This document shows positions 17,844 to 26,431 of a stretch of DNA of 64,000 nucleotides, one piece after another. The notes under the pieces were generated by a model. That model saw only the letters and a program-made list of their open reading frames with translations. It ran no database searches and had not been told where the DNA came from. Within the stretch, counting starts at the first letter, position 1. Every line of letters starts with the position of its first letter. A program made the translations under genes and the position numbers. The stretch spans positions 310,001 to 374,000 of the forward strand of contig NZ_CP144164.1 in NCBI RefSeq assembly GCF_037478005.1, in the 5' to 3' direction. This DNA is from Alteromonas sp. M12. Lineage in GTDB: Bacteria > Pseudomonadota > Gammaproteobacteria > Enterobacterales > Alteromonadaceae.

Positions 17844-19025
17844 TTGAAACAACTTGATGTCATTGTCATCGGCGCTGGTGCTGCCGGATTATTTTGTGCA
17901 GCTGAAGCCGCTAAGCGTGGCCGCAAGGTGCAAGTACTGGATCACGCTAAACGTATTGGTGGCAAAATACTGATGTCAGGTGGTGGGCGCTGCAATTTCA
18001 CCAATATGTACGCCAGCTCTGAAAACTTTCTTTCAGACAACCCCCATTATTGTAAATCAGCCCTAAGTCGTTACACCCAATGGGACTTCATTGGGTTGGT
18101 CGCTGAATACGGAATTGCTTATCACGAGAAAACTCTCGGGCAATTATTTTGTGATGATTCGGCCAAAGATATCCTCAATATGCTATTGCAAGAATGCGAT
18201 AAGGCAGGGGCTGGGGTGACTAATCAATGTGAAATTCTCGATATTGATAAAACATCCGATGGATTTACTTTGCAAACCAGCAAAGGTGAATATAGGTGCG
18301 AGTCGCTGGTGGTGGCCACCGGTGGCTTATCTATGCCGAAATTAGGCGCATCACCATTCGGCTTCAAAATAGCTGAACAGTTTGGTTTAAGCGTAAAACC
18401 AACGCGAGCTGGACTGGTTCCTTTCACGTTACACGAGCAAGACAAAAGCGTATTAGCCGAGTTAAGTGGCATTTCTTTAGACGCGCGAGCAAGCTGCAAT
18501 AATACTAGTTTTAACGAAAATATCTTATTCACCCATCGCGGTTTAAGCGGCCCAGCGGTGTTACAAATTTCATCGTTTTGGCATCCAGGTCAAGAGGTTG
18601 AGTTTGATTTGTTTCCCAACGGCGATTTACTCGAAGAATTGAACCAAAGCCAGCAACAGTCACCAGATAGTTTGTTAGCGACCGCGTTATCTAAGCACTT
18701 TCCAAAACGCTACGTACAGACTGCGTTACCCTATTTGGGATTACAAAATAAACCCCTCAAACAATTCCAAGGTAAGCAGCTTGAGCAAGTTTCCGCAGCC
18801 TTCCATCAATGGCAATTAAAACCCAATGGTACAGAGGGCTATCGAACAGCAGAAGTCACTTTGGGCGGCGTCGATACTAACCAACTATCGTCGAAAACCA
18901 TGATGGCAAACGACATCGATGGCCTATTTTTTATCGGTGAAGTGGTCGATGTCACCGGTTGGCTTGGCGGCTATAATTTCCAATGGGCCTGGAGCAGCGC
19001 TTGGGTTGCTGGGCAAAATGTGTAA
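17844..19025 (+). CDS. NAD(P)/FAD-dependent oxidoreductase, YhiN/HI0933 family
   Basis: A 393-aa flavoprotein. The FAD-binding GAGAAG motif is at residues 10-15 (VIVIGAGAAGLFCAAEA), followed by the family signature IGGKILMSGGGRCNFTN, LVVATGGLSMPKLGASPFG and a C-terminal second FAD contact (GLFFIGEVVDVTGWLGGYNFQWAWSSA). These proteins are conserved but their reaction is not established; BaiN-like enzymes are relatives. The start is TTG, with AGAG upstream, since no ATG precedes the nucleotide-binding strand. Confidence 0.88.
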   Translation: MKQLDVIVIGAGAAGLFCAAEAAKRGRKVQVLDHAKRIGGKILMSGGGRCNFTNMYASSENFLSDNPHYCKSALSRYTQWDFIGLVAEYGIAYHEKTLGQLFCDDSAKDILNMLLQECDKAGAGVTNQCEILDIDKTSDGFTLQTSKGEYRCESLVVATGGLSMPKLGASPFGFKIAEQFGLSVKPTRAGLVPFTLHEQDKSVLAELSGISLDARASCNNTSFNENILFTHRGLSGPAVLQISSFWHPGQEVEFDLFPNGDLLEELNQSQQQSPDSLLATALSKHFPKRYVQTALPYLGLQNKPLKQFQGKQLEQVSAAFHQWQLKPNGTEGYRTAEVTLGGVDTNQLSSKTMMANDIDGLFFIGEVVDVTGWLGGYNFQWAWSSAWVAGQNV

Positions 19026-19063
19026 ATCATATTCCAAGATCCACTGAATGCGTTTGTGCAAAT

Positions 19064-20815
19064 CTAATTGGCTTTATCTGCAACCTTAAATGGTTGGTTA
19101 ATTAGAGTTTTTTCAAATTCAGGTTTGGCGACAGGTTTACTGTATACATAGCCTTGAATGTAGTCACAGCCAAAATCTCTTAATATTTTAACTTGGCGTT
19201 CATCTTCAACCCCTTCAGCGACGACCTCAATTTGCATCTTTTTACATAGCTCTATAACACTTTGAACCATCTCACTTACGTCTGAATTTATCCCCAAATC
19301 GTCAATTAGAATTTTGTCTAGTTTGAGCACATCAACAGGTAATTTTGTTAAATAGGCAAACGAAGTATAGCCAGAGCCAAAATCGTCAATTGCTATATTT
19401 ACTCCTAGCTTCTTTAATTTCCAAAGTACTTCGCTGGTTTGCGTTAAATCATCGATAATACATCCTTCAGTGATTTCAAGTTCCAGGCTAGCAGGGTTCA
19501 ATCCGGTCTTGTCTAGCAAATATGTTAACTCTTCTACTAATCTATTGTTCTGAAGTTGGCGGGGAGATACATTGATCGCTAATTTGATATTATTGCCATA
19601 TTGTTTTTGCAGGCCAATCAACTGATTGATGCTGTTTTTTAATAGCCAACTTCCGATTTTTTCAATTTGACCATCTAGCTCGCTAAGGCTAATAAACTCA
19701 ACCGGAGACACCCAGCCTAAAGATGAGTGCTGCCAGCGCATTAATACTTCAGCCGTTTCGACCATGCCATCAGATAACCGCACTTTCGGCTGAAAATACA
19801 AACTGAACTGGTCACTATTTATTGCTTGTTGGATACTATTTTGAATGGTTTTTTTACGCTTCTTTTTCGCCACATAAGTGGCATCTAATTTCACTACACA
19901 TGGTTTTTGACCGTGATGTTTGCTCTCGTGGAAGTCTTGCTCCGGAAGATTTCTGATGGAGTGCAATAACTGTTGCGTATCCATATCAGAGAAGGGGGCT
20001 AAAGCATAAGATAAATTGCACTGTAGTTTAGGAATATTAAGGTCATTTTGAGAACAAGCCGACAAAGCTCCACTCAACAAAGTTATTTTGTTATGCAGTT
20101 CAGTATCGCACTCAGACTCGGGAATAATAATCAGCACTTGGTCGACATCTACTTCAAATATCTCACAGTTATTTGGTAAACAGGCCTGTATATTTTTAAT
20201 TACCGACTCTAAGCCTAAAAGTTGTTGCTCTCCTCTTTTAGCCCAATATTGGTCATGCAAGGAAATATCAGAAATAATCACCGAAGCTAGCGCAAATTGG
20301 GCTTCTTGATCGAGTAAAAACTTAATGGTGCTATCTAATCTTATACGATCTGGTTTGATGTATTGTGCGTTTAGTTTCTCTTTAGACATTTTAAGCAAAC
20401 GCTGATGGTATTCTTTAAACGCTTGTTCAACATTCTCTATTAGCAACTGATTATTCCAAGGTTTGGTTAGGAATTTATAAGCCGCTCCTGAGTTCATTAC
20501 ATCTACAGCAGAATCGAAGTCTGCATAGCCAGTTAAAATCATCGAAATGATGTTGGGAAAACATTGTTTGATATTTTTAACCAAGGTACCGCCATCAATA
20601 TCCGGCATCCGAAAGTCAGACAAAACCACTTGAAAATCATGTTGAGTGAGTAACTCTAAACCTTCTTTGGCGCTGGTGGCGGTGAAGACCTGGTACTTTG
20701 TGCGTCTAAACGTGCGGCTAATGGCTTTTAGGTTACTCTCTTCGTCGTCTATAACAAGAAGATTGCAAAGCTCCGCAGGCGTTTCTGAAAGGTATCTTTG
20801 AAGTGCTGTAGACAT
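19064..20815 (-). CDS. hnoB: REC-EAL c-di-GMP phosphodiesterase (HnoB-like)
   Basis: A 583-aa cytosolic response regulator. The receiver domain (18-135) has the acid pocket DD at 23-24 and the phosphoacceptor Asp67 (VVLSDFRMPD). A middle region of about 150 residues looks like a degenerate GGDEF or linker. The C-terminal EAL domain keeps the catalytic set: AEVLMRW (EVL instead of EAL, Glu kept), NVSPRQL, LELEITEG, IAIDDFGSGYTSF, LKLDKILID and VVAEGVED. It should hydrolyse c-di-GMP when phosphorylated. In Shewanella, HnoB is a REC-EAL phosphodiesterase driven by the H-NOX-controlled kinase; the nearby H-NOX, kinase, HTH-REC and degenerate HD-GYP genes support that identity. It lies 22 bases after a porin-like gene. 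Confidence 0.85.
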   Translation of the reverse strand: MSTALQRYLSETPAELCNLLVIDDEESNLKAISRTFRRTKYQVFTATSAKEGLELLTQHDFQVVLSDFRMPDIDGGTLVKNIKQCFPNIISMILTGYADFDSAVDVMNSGAAYKFLTKPWNNQLLIENVEQAFKEYHQRLLKMSKEKLNAQYIKPDRIRLDSTIKFLLDQEAQFALASVIISDISLHDQYWAKRGEQQLLGLESVIKNIQACLPNNCEIFEVDVDQVLIIIPESECDTELHNKITLLSGALSACSQNDLNIPKLQCNLSYALAPFSDMDTQQLLHSIRNLPEQDFHESKHHGQKPCVVKLDATYVAKKKRKKTIQNSIQQAINSDQFSLYFQPKVRLSDGMVETAEVLMRWQHSSLGWVSPVEFISLSELDGQIEKIGSWLLKNSINQLIGLQKQYGNNIKLAINVSPRQLQNNRLVEELTYLLDKTGLNPASLELEITEGCIIDDLTQTSEVLWKLKKLGVNIAIDDFGSGYTSFAYLTKLPVDVLKLDKILIDDLGINSDVSEMVQSVIELCKKMQIEVVAEGVEDERQVKILRDFGCDYIQGYVYSKPVAKPEFEKTLINQPFKVADKAN

Positions 20816-20837
20816 AATAGTTGGCCCTAAATAACGG

Positions 20838-21875
20838 TTAAAAGGTATATTTTGTTTCTAATCTGAATCGCACACTTTGCTCGGGTGTCCCCACTAAGCG
20901 TTGCGTCCGAGATATACGACCACCTACCCATAAATTTTTACTTAACTTATGGCGTATACGTAAATCCCACCCCTTAAAGTTGCTTGTAGCAAAACGACTT
21001 GACGCGTTTTGTGCAAACTCTGTTACCACTGAAAACCGTTCAACGTGTAAATATCTTAGTTGGGTTAAATAGTTTCCATTAGTTTTCAAATCACCCTGTT
21101 TTAACTCAATGGCATAACTCAATTTTTGCTTAGAAAACGCTTCTCCAAGTTCTATTGGCGTGTCTTTAATCGACCAGCCAATATCGGTTCCTAACTGCCA
21201 ATTCCCTTGTTTTATTTTCATCGATAAACGTACAAATTGATTATCGAATTGTGTGTCTTTTTTGGCATACAACGCACCTGTCTGGCCACGATAATCGACA
21301 AACCATGGAGATATAGTTAATTTCCCTAAATCAGTTGAAAATGCGCTCTGATATTGAAAAATAGACATGTGGCCAACAGTGCCACTCGCGCCATCGAGAG
21401 GTTTGAAGCTAGTGAATTTCAAATTCTGCCCAGCTCCAAGGTCATAATCTAAATGAACACCAATAGGATTTAAGTGCCTGTCCCAAAACAGATCGGTAAC
21501 TTGATTGGTTTTCCAAGGAATTTTCCCTGCAAACATGGTTAGACTGTCAAACTTTGCCTTCGCAAAAGCCCGTGATATGTAAATGTCTTTGTCGCCAGCG
21601 GGTTGGTCGGTGATTTGATATAACGTAAAGGCCGGAACATTCTGCTTGTTTTTTAATCCTGTGCGCGCTTGTGCCGTAAATGACCACATATCATTCAATT
21701 GACTAGTGACGCCAATCGCAGCAATTACTCTTACTCTTTTACGTGGTGTTAAATTAATTTGGTCCGTTTCATTTTCGTATCTGAGCAATACGCTGCCATC
21801 AAGCTCTGTTTCTGTTGCTTGCACGCTTTGTATGCTCAGCACACAGACAGCGATTAGTACATGCAATTTATTCAT
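20838..21875 (-). CDS. Putative outer-membrane porin-like protein
   Basis: A 345-aa protein with a signal peptide (MNKLHVLIAVCVLSIQSVQA). It is rich in alternating polar/aromatic strands and ends in an aromatic residue (VRFRLETKYTF), as outer-membrane barrels do. The segment GSVLLRYENETD at the mature N-terminus is a typical first strand. I cannot name the family beyond alginate/phosphate-porin-like. It is the first gene of the operon with the REC-EAL gene and divergent from the HTH-REC gene, so it may be part of the same NO or anion response. Confidence 0.6.
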   Translation of the reverse strand: MNKLHVLIAVCVLSIQSVQATETELDGSVLLRYENETDQINLTPRKRVRVIAAIGVTSQLNDMWSFTAQARTGLKNKQNVPAFTLYQITDQPAGDKDIYISRAFAKAKFDSLTMFAGKIPWKTNQVTDLFWDRHLNPIGVHLDYDLGAGQNLKFTSFKPLDGASGTVGHMSIFQYQSAFSTDLGKLTISPWFVDYRGQTGALYAKKDTQFDNQFVRLSMKIKQGNWQLGTDIGWSIKDTPIELGEAFSKQKLSYAIELKQGDLKTNGNYLTQLRYLHVERFSVVTEFAQNASSRFATSNFKGWDLRIRHKLSKNLWVGGRISRTQRLVGTPEQSVRFRLETKYTF

Positions 21876-22053
21876 TATATACGTTACCTCTGAGGACCTA
21901 AATTCTCTGCGTTGTGCAAAGCTAAATTAACTATATTCATATCGGTGACGTAAATGTAGCAAATGTCACAAATGTCGTGTATTATACTTTAGTCATGTAT
22001 GTCTTGTTTGTCTTATGTGATATAACTATAAAACTAATTCAGGAAAAGCGTTT
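21876..22053. promoter_or_regulatory. Divergent promoter region of the hno-like operons
   Basis: 178 bases between divergent operons. It is rich in TGTC words: AAATGTCACAAATGTCG around 21961-21977 and ATGTATGTCTTGTTTGTC around 22006-22023. A stretch ATGTCGTGTATTATA near 21972 resembles ATGTCTGTATTAAAC at 28491, upstream of the H-NOX gene. These are candidate sites for the HTH-REC regulator encoded next door. The evidence is only visual similarity. Confidence 0.35.
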
Positions 22054-22617
22054 ATGACGAAAGTTAAATCTCTTACTACAGGTGACATTGCTGAATATTG
22101 CGATGTCAATTTACGTACGGTGATACGTTGGATAGATAAGGGAAGTTTGAAAGGTTATAAATTACCGGGAAGAGGCAACAATAGGGTGACAGTGGATAAT
22201 TTTGTACTCTTTTTAAGAGAAAACAATATGCCAGTGCCACCAGGACTTTTGCCCAATAACAAAACCGTTCTGATTGTTGACGATGATAAAGATATGGGCA
22301 ATGCGATAAAACGCGTACTCAAAAAAGCGGGTTTTGAGTGTGATACCGCCACTAATGGTTTTTTAGCGGGCAGTAAACTCATGCAACACAAACCTAGCAT
22401 GATGACGCTTGATCTGACCATGCCTGGTTTAAATGGTTTCGAGCTTTTGAAGCATTTACGCGCAGAAGAACAGTTTCGTGATTTGAAAATATTGGTGATA
22501 TCAGCATTGAATCAAGACAGCCTTGATGAAGCCCTTGCATTAGGTGCTAACGCAGTACTTTCCAAGCCATTCGAAAACGATGAATTATTGAAATTAGTAA
22601 ACGAAATGACCCAGTAG
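22054..22617 (+). CDS. hnoC: HTH-REC response regulator (HnoC-like)
   Basis: A 187-aa protein with an N-terminal MerR/excisionase-type helix-turn-helix (about 6-52, TTGDIAEYCDVNLRTVIRWIDKGSLKGYKL) and a C-terminal receiver domain (70-187) with DDD at 76-78, phosphoacceptor Asp120 (MMTLDLTMPG) and conserved Lys near the end (VLSKPF). The DNA-binding part before the receiver is the reverse of most regulators. In Shewanella the NO network includes HnoC, a response-regulator repressor of the hno genes. The position between two divergent operons of this network fits autoregulation. It heads the operon with the PhnD-like gene 25 bases downstream. Confidence 0.75.
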   Translation: MTKVKSLTTGDIAEYCDVNLRTVIRWIDKGSLKGYKLPGRGNNRVTVDNFVLFLRENNMPVPPGLLPNNKTVLIVDDDKDMGNAIKRVLKKAGFECDTATNGFLAGSKLMQHKPSMMTLDLTMPGLNGFELLKHLRAEEQFRDLKILVISALNQDSLDEALALGANAVLSKPFENDELLKLVNEMTQ

Positions 22618-22642
22618 TGATATTCAAAAGTGAGGTGTTCTA

Positions 22643-23482
22643 ATGTGTAAGTTATTATTTTTTATAGGTTTTTTGATTGGTTTTCCAAGTGCTGTAATTG
22701 CACAACAGAGCACCTTAACCTTCGCCGTGGTACCGCAGCAGTCGGCCAAACGCTTAGCAACTTTATGGACCCCTATACTGCAACATATTAGCGACCAAAC
22801 CGATCTCAATATTGTATTCACTACGGCAAAAGATATTCCTACCTTTGAAAAACGTCTTGAATCCGGTGAATATGATATCGCCTATATGAATCCTTATCAC
22901 TATGTTGTTTATAACCAAAGCTCTGGTTACAACGCCTTAGCGAAACAAAGCAATAAAACCATCCAAGGCGTCCTAGTTGCTCATGCTGATGGTAAGGTTA
23001 AGAATATCCAAGATCTGGCAGGTAGCCAATTAGCTTTTCCGGCTCCAGCAGCATTCGCCGCAAGTTTATTGCCGCAAGCAGAGCTTAATAATCTAGGTTT
23101 GGAATATACTCCCAAGTACGTGGGATCCCATGACTCAGTTTATCTGAATGTGTCTAGAAGCTTTTTTCCAGCTGGTGGCGGGATTCAACGCACACTTAAC
23201 AACATGGACGAAAATACCCAATCTACCCTAGTAACTATCTGGAAGAGTGCTAGATACACTTGCCATGCTATTGCCACCCATCCAAACGTGGATGCAACCA
23301 CAAGAGATAAGATTCTAGCCGTTCTTTTGAACATGAATAACAGTGAACAGGGAAAGGCGTTACTAAAAAGTATTAATTTCAATGGTTTTGATGGCGCACA
23401 AAATAGTGATTGGGATGATGTAAGAGCACTTAATATCGATGCGCTAATGACTAGCAAACCAGCAACAGCTTTGGCTAACTAA
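22643..23482 (+). CDS. PhnD-like periplasmic substrate-binding protein
   Basis: A 279-aa protein with a signal peptide (MCKLLFFIGFLIGFPSAVIA), then the phosphate/phosphite/phosphonate-binding fold: FAVVPQQSAKRLATLWTPIL, YDIAYMNPYHYVVYN, QDLAGSQLAFPAPAAFAASLL and VGSHDSVYLNV. No ABC permease or ATPase is nearby. Instead its stop overlaps the start of a membrane histidine kinase (TAATG), so it is more likely a sensing partner that presents an anion to the kinase than a transporter component. Ligand unknown: phosphonate, phosphite or other oxyanion. Confidence 0.8.
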   Translation: MCKLLFFIGFLIGFPSAVIAQQSTLTFAVVPQQSAKRLATLWTPILQHISDQTDLNIVFTTAKDIPTFEKRLESGEYDIAYMNPYHYVVYNQSSGYNALAKQSNKTIQGVLVAHADGKVKNIQDLAGSQLAFPAPAAFAASLLPQAELNNLGLEYTPKYVGSHDSVYLNVSRSFFPAGGGIQRTLNNMDENTQSTLVTIWKSARYTCHAIATHPNVDATTRDKILAVLLNMNNSEQGKALLKSINFNGFDGAQNSDWDDVRALNIDALMTSKPATALAN

Positions 23483-25143
23483 TGAATCTTTCCTTACGCA
23501 ATAAAACGATAGTAAGCATTGCGGCCATCGAGGCTGTGTTATTGATTGCTTTGATATTTACTGCCGTCAATTTTATGCGTAATACTTTAAATGATAATTT
23601 AGCGACCCGTTCATCAACTGTTACCTCGCTGTTCGCAAGTACTATAAAACACGCAGTGTTAACCTATGACCTCGCATCTTTAGAGACCTATAGCGCCGAA
23701 TTATTGGAAAATCCAGATATCCTTTATGTAAGGGTCATAAACAGTGAAAACCAAGTTTTGGCCCAAGCCGGTGATACACAATTGTTATCTCGTGAGTTTG
23801 TCGAAGATGCGCAAGTCAAAGACGTAAATGATGGAGTGTTTGATAGTTTTGCCACAATCACTGAATCTGAGCACATTTATGGTCGCGTCGAGCTTGGCTT
23901 AGATAATTCTAATATTCGCACCTCAGTAGACATGATTAAAAATTGGACTACTGGTATCGCTGTCATAGAAATGGCGCTAGTGGCTTTGTTTTCCTTTGTG
24001 TTGGGAAATTACTTAACCAAGCAATTGGCAACTCTACGAACTGCTGCACGAGAAATTTCAAGCAATATAGAAAGTGGCTCTTTTAATCAGGCTCAGCTAC
24101 CAGTGAATGGCAATGACGAATTAGCCGAAGTGACTCGCGCTTTCAATAAACTCGCGACTACCTTGGAATATGAGAATGCACGCACTGAAGCTTACCAGCA
24201 GGAGCTTGAGCTGCTTAATAGCACATTGGAGCAAAAAGTAGAGCAACGCACTACCTTATTAAACCAACGAAATCATCAACTGGAACAGATAAATCAGGAG
24301 CTACATGCCACTCAGAAACAGCTGACGCAATCTGCAAAAATGGCTTCCATCGGACAACTTGCTGCAGGCGTAGCCCATGAAATTAATAATCCCATTGGTT
24401 TTGTTAAAAGTAATTTAAGTTCCCTTGAACAATATATTGATGTCTATCGTCAAATCAGTACACAAGTGGCAACTGTTTTTGCGAACGATACATCCCAATC
24501 TGTAGAGCCCTCTAAACAAAAATTAATTGATATTGTAAATAATGAAGATTTAGATTTTATCAATGAAGATGCGAAAGACATTCTTAGCGAGTCTGTTGAT
24601 GGTTTAGATAGGATCACCAATATCGTCAAAGATCTAAAACAATTTTCTCGGGCAGACACAGAGGAAAAGAGTTGGTTAGATATTAATGATTGTATCGAGA
24701 CCACCCTTAAAATGGTCGGCAATGAGCTTAAATATCATTGTGAAATTCATAAAGATCTCGGCGAGTTACCCAAAATAAAGATGAATTTTGGAAAAATTAG
24801 CCAGGTACTCACCAATTTATTAATCAATGCAGGGCAGGCGATAGGTGAGAAAGGACAAATCACTATTTCCACTAAAGTACAAAACCAAGATGTTGTTATA
24901 TCGGTTAAAGACAATGGATCTGGTATCGCGCCTGATAACTTAAGTAAGTTGTTTGATCCGTTTTTCACTACTAAAGATGTGGGCAAGGGAACAGGTTTAG
25001 GTTTGTCTATTTCCTACGGCATTATTCAAGAACACGGTGGTGACATTAGCGTAACCAGTAAACTCAACAAAGGCAGTTGTTTTACCGTAACCCTGCCGAT
25101 TCAAAACGATAGCGAAGATCTCAAGAGCAACCATAATGAGTGA
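23482..25143 (+). CDS. Membrane sensor histidine kinase
   Basis: A 553-aa kinase. It has TM1 at 10-32, a periplasmic domain of about 120 residues, TM2 at 156-176, HAMP (about 176-230) and a coiled coil. The DHp domain has the phosphorylated His299 in AAGVAHEINNPIGF. The HATPase domain keeps NLLINAGQAI, VKDNGSGIAP, PFFTTKDVGKGTGLGLSI and the G2 region. The DHp sequence is nearly identical in pattern to that of the cytosolic kinase downstream of H-NOX (SAKMASIGQLAAGVAHEINN versus SEKMASLGQLAAGVAHEINN), which suggests shared response regulators. It overlaps the following REC gene by 8 bases. Confidence 0.9.
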   Translation: MNLSLRNKTIVSIAAIEAVLLIALIFTAVNFMRNTLNDNLATRSSTVTSLFASTIKHAVLTYDLASLETYSAELLENPDILYVRVINSENQVLAQAGDTQLLSREFVEDAQVKDVNDGVFDSFATITESEHIYGRVELGLDNSNIRTSVDMIKNWTTGIAVIEMALVALFSFVLGNYLTKQLATLRTAAREISSNIESGSFNQAQLPVNGNDELAEVTRAFNKLATTLEYENARTEAYQQELELLNSTLEQKVEQRTTLLNQRNHQLEQINQELHATQKQLTQSAKMASIGQLAAGVAHEINNPIGFVKSNLSSLEQYIDVYRQISTQVATVFANDTSQSVEPSKQKLIDIVNNEDLDFINEDAKDILSESVDGLDRITNIVKDLKQFSRADTEEKSWLDINDCIETTLKMVGNELKYHCEIHKDLGELPKIKMNFGKISQVLTNLLINAGQAIGEKGQITISTKVQNQDVVISVKDNGSGIAPDNLSKLFDPFFTTKDVGKGTGLGLSISYGIIQEHGGDISVTSKLNKGSCFTVTLPIQNDSEDLKSNHNE

Positions 25144-26431
25144 AAAAAATGTTGAAACAGAAATACCAATGACAGTGCTTTGCGTTGATGATGAAGTAAA
25201 TATTCTTAAGTCAATGAAGCGCTTGCTGCATAGACAAAACTATCAGTTGCTACTTGCTGAAAGTGGCGCACAAGCACTAGAGATAATGGAACAAAATAAG
25301 ATCGATCTCGTTATATCCGATATGAAAATGCCGGGCATGTCTGGTGCGCAATTATTAGAAAAAGTAGCAATAACAGAACCGGATTGTCATCGTATTCTAC
25401 TAACCGGTTATTCCGATATGGAATCAACCATAGATGCGGTAAACAAAGGCAAGATCCACCGTTATTTACAAAAACCTTGGAATAACGAAGAGGTTATTCA
25501 AACTATCGAAGAAGGTTTGGAAAAAGTCAGATTAAAGCATGAAAATAGTCATTTACAGAAGTTAGTAAAAAAACAAAACTCGCTGCTTAAAAAGCTCAAT
25601 CAAAACTTAGAAGACAAAGTTAAGTTGCGTACTAAACAAATACACGTAGCGATGCAGCGAATTGAGCATAACAACAGTGCCACCCAAAAAGTACTATACA
25701 ATTTAATCAGTATTAACCCTAACTTAAACGGTGGTTTTGCGAATAGTGTTAGCTTACTTGCCAAACGCATAGCGGAAAAATTATCATTACCCAAACAACA
25801 GATTAATACCATATCTTATGCCGCATTGCTGTGTGAAATTGGCTTATTAGGGCTAGATACAGCCCTATATAGCAAACCCTTCAAAGAGCTCAATTACAAC
25901 CAGCAGCAGGAATACCTAGAACAAATTAAAGTGGCTCAGTTGGTACTTGCTCCTGCAACCCATTTACAAGATGTAGCAGATATAATTACCTGCCAATTTG
26001 AAACATTGAACGGTTCTGGTCCCAAGAAATTAGTGGATGCACAAATCCCTTTAGGCGCAAAAATCTTGGCGGTAGCCAGAGACTATTGGCGTTATAAGAT
26101 GGGCCGCATCAATCCAGTAAAATTGGACGATACTACTTTTCCGATCGAAATGACTAAACTGAAAGGGACTCATTACGATCCGCAAATACTGGATATTTTG
26201 TTGGATAACGAAGATATTGTTTCAGATGAGTTTGTCGAAAACGTTATTACTACTCAGGAGCTCGAGCCTGGGATGACATTGAAGTACAACATTTTGAATG
26301 ACAAACATATTCTGGTGTTGCCAGAAGGACATGTTTTTAATCAAGCGACGATTTTGAAGCTAACCCAATTTGAAAAAAGCCAAGCCAAACCGATCTCATT
26401 GATTGTAGAAGATGATAGGGTTGAGGCTTAG
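25136..26431 (+). CDS. hnoD: REC plus degenerate HD-GYP protein (HnoD-like)
   Basis: A 431-aa response regulator. The receiver domain (12-130) has phosphoacceptor Asp62 (VISDMKMPG) and a second LTGYSDMES segment. After a coiled coil (131-180) comes an HD-GYP fold in which the catalytic residues are gone: the HD pair is Cys233-Glu234 (AALLCEIGLLGLD), and the GYP motif reads LNGSGPKK (291-298). It should therefore not hydrolyse c-di-GMP. In Shewanella, HnoD has this architecture and inhibits the EAL enzyme HnoB until phosphorylated; this protein is the likely equivalent. It is convergent with the H-NOX kinase, with the ends overlapping by 4 bases. Confidence 0.82.
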   Translation: MSEKNVETEIPMTVLCVDDEVNILKSMKRLLHRQNYQLLLAESGAQALEIMEQNKIDLVISDMKMPGMSGAQLLEKVAITEPDCHRILLTGYSDMESTIDAVNKGKIHRYLQKPWNNEEVIQTIEEGLEKVRLKHENSHLQKLVKKQNSLLKKLNQNLEDKVKLRTKQIHVAMQRIEHNNSATQKVLYNLISINPNLNGGFANSVSLLAKRIAEKLSLPKQQINTISYAALLCEIGLLGLDTALYSKPFKELNYNQQQEYLEQIKVAQLVLAPATHLQDVADIITCQFETLNGSGPKKLVDAQIPLGAKILAVARDYWRYKMGRINPVKLDDTTFPIEMTKLKGTHYDPQILDILLDNEDIVSDEFVENVITTQELEPGMTLKYNILNDKHILVLPEGHVFNQATILKLTQFEKSQAKPISLIVEDDRVEA

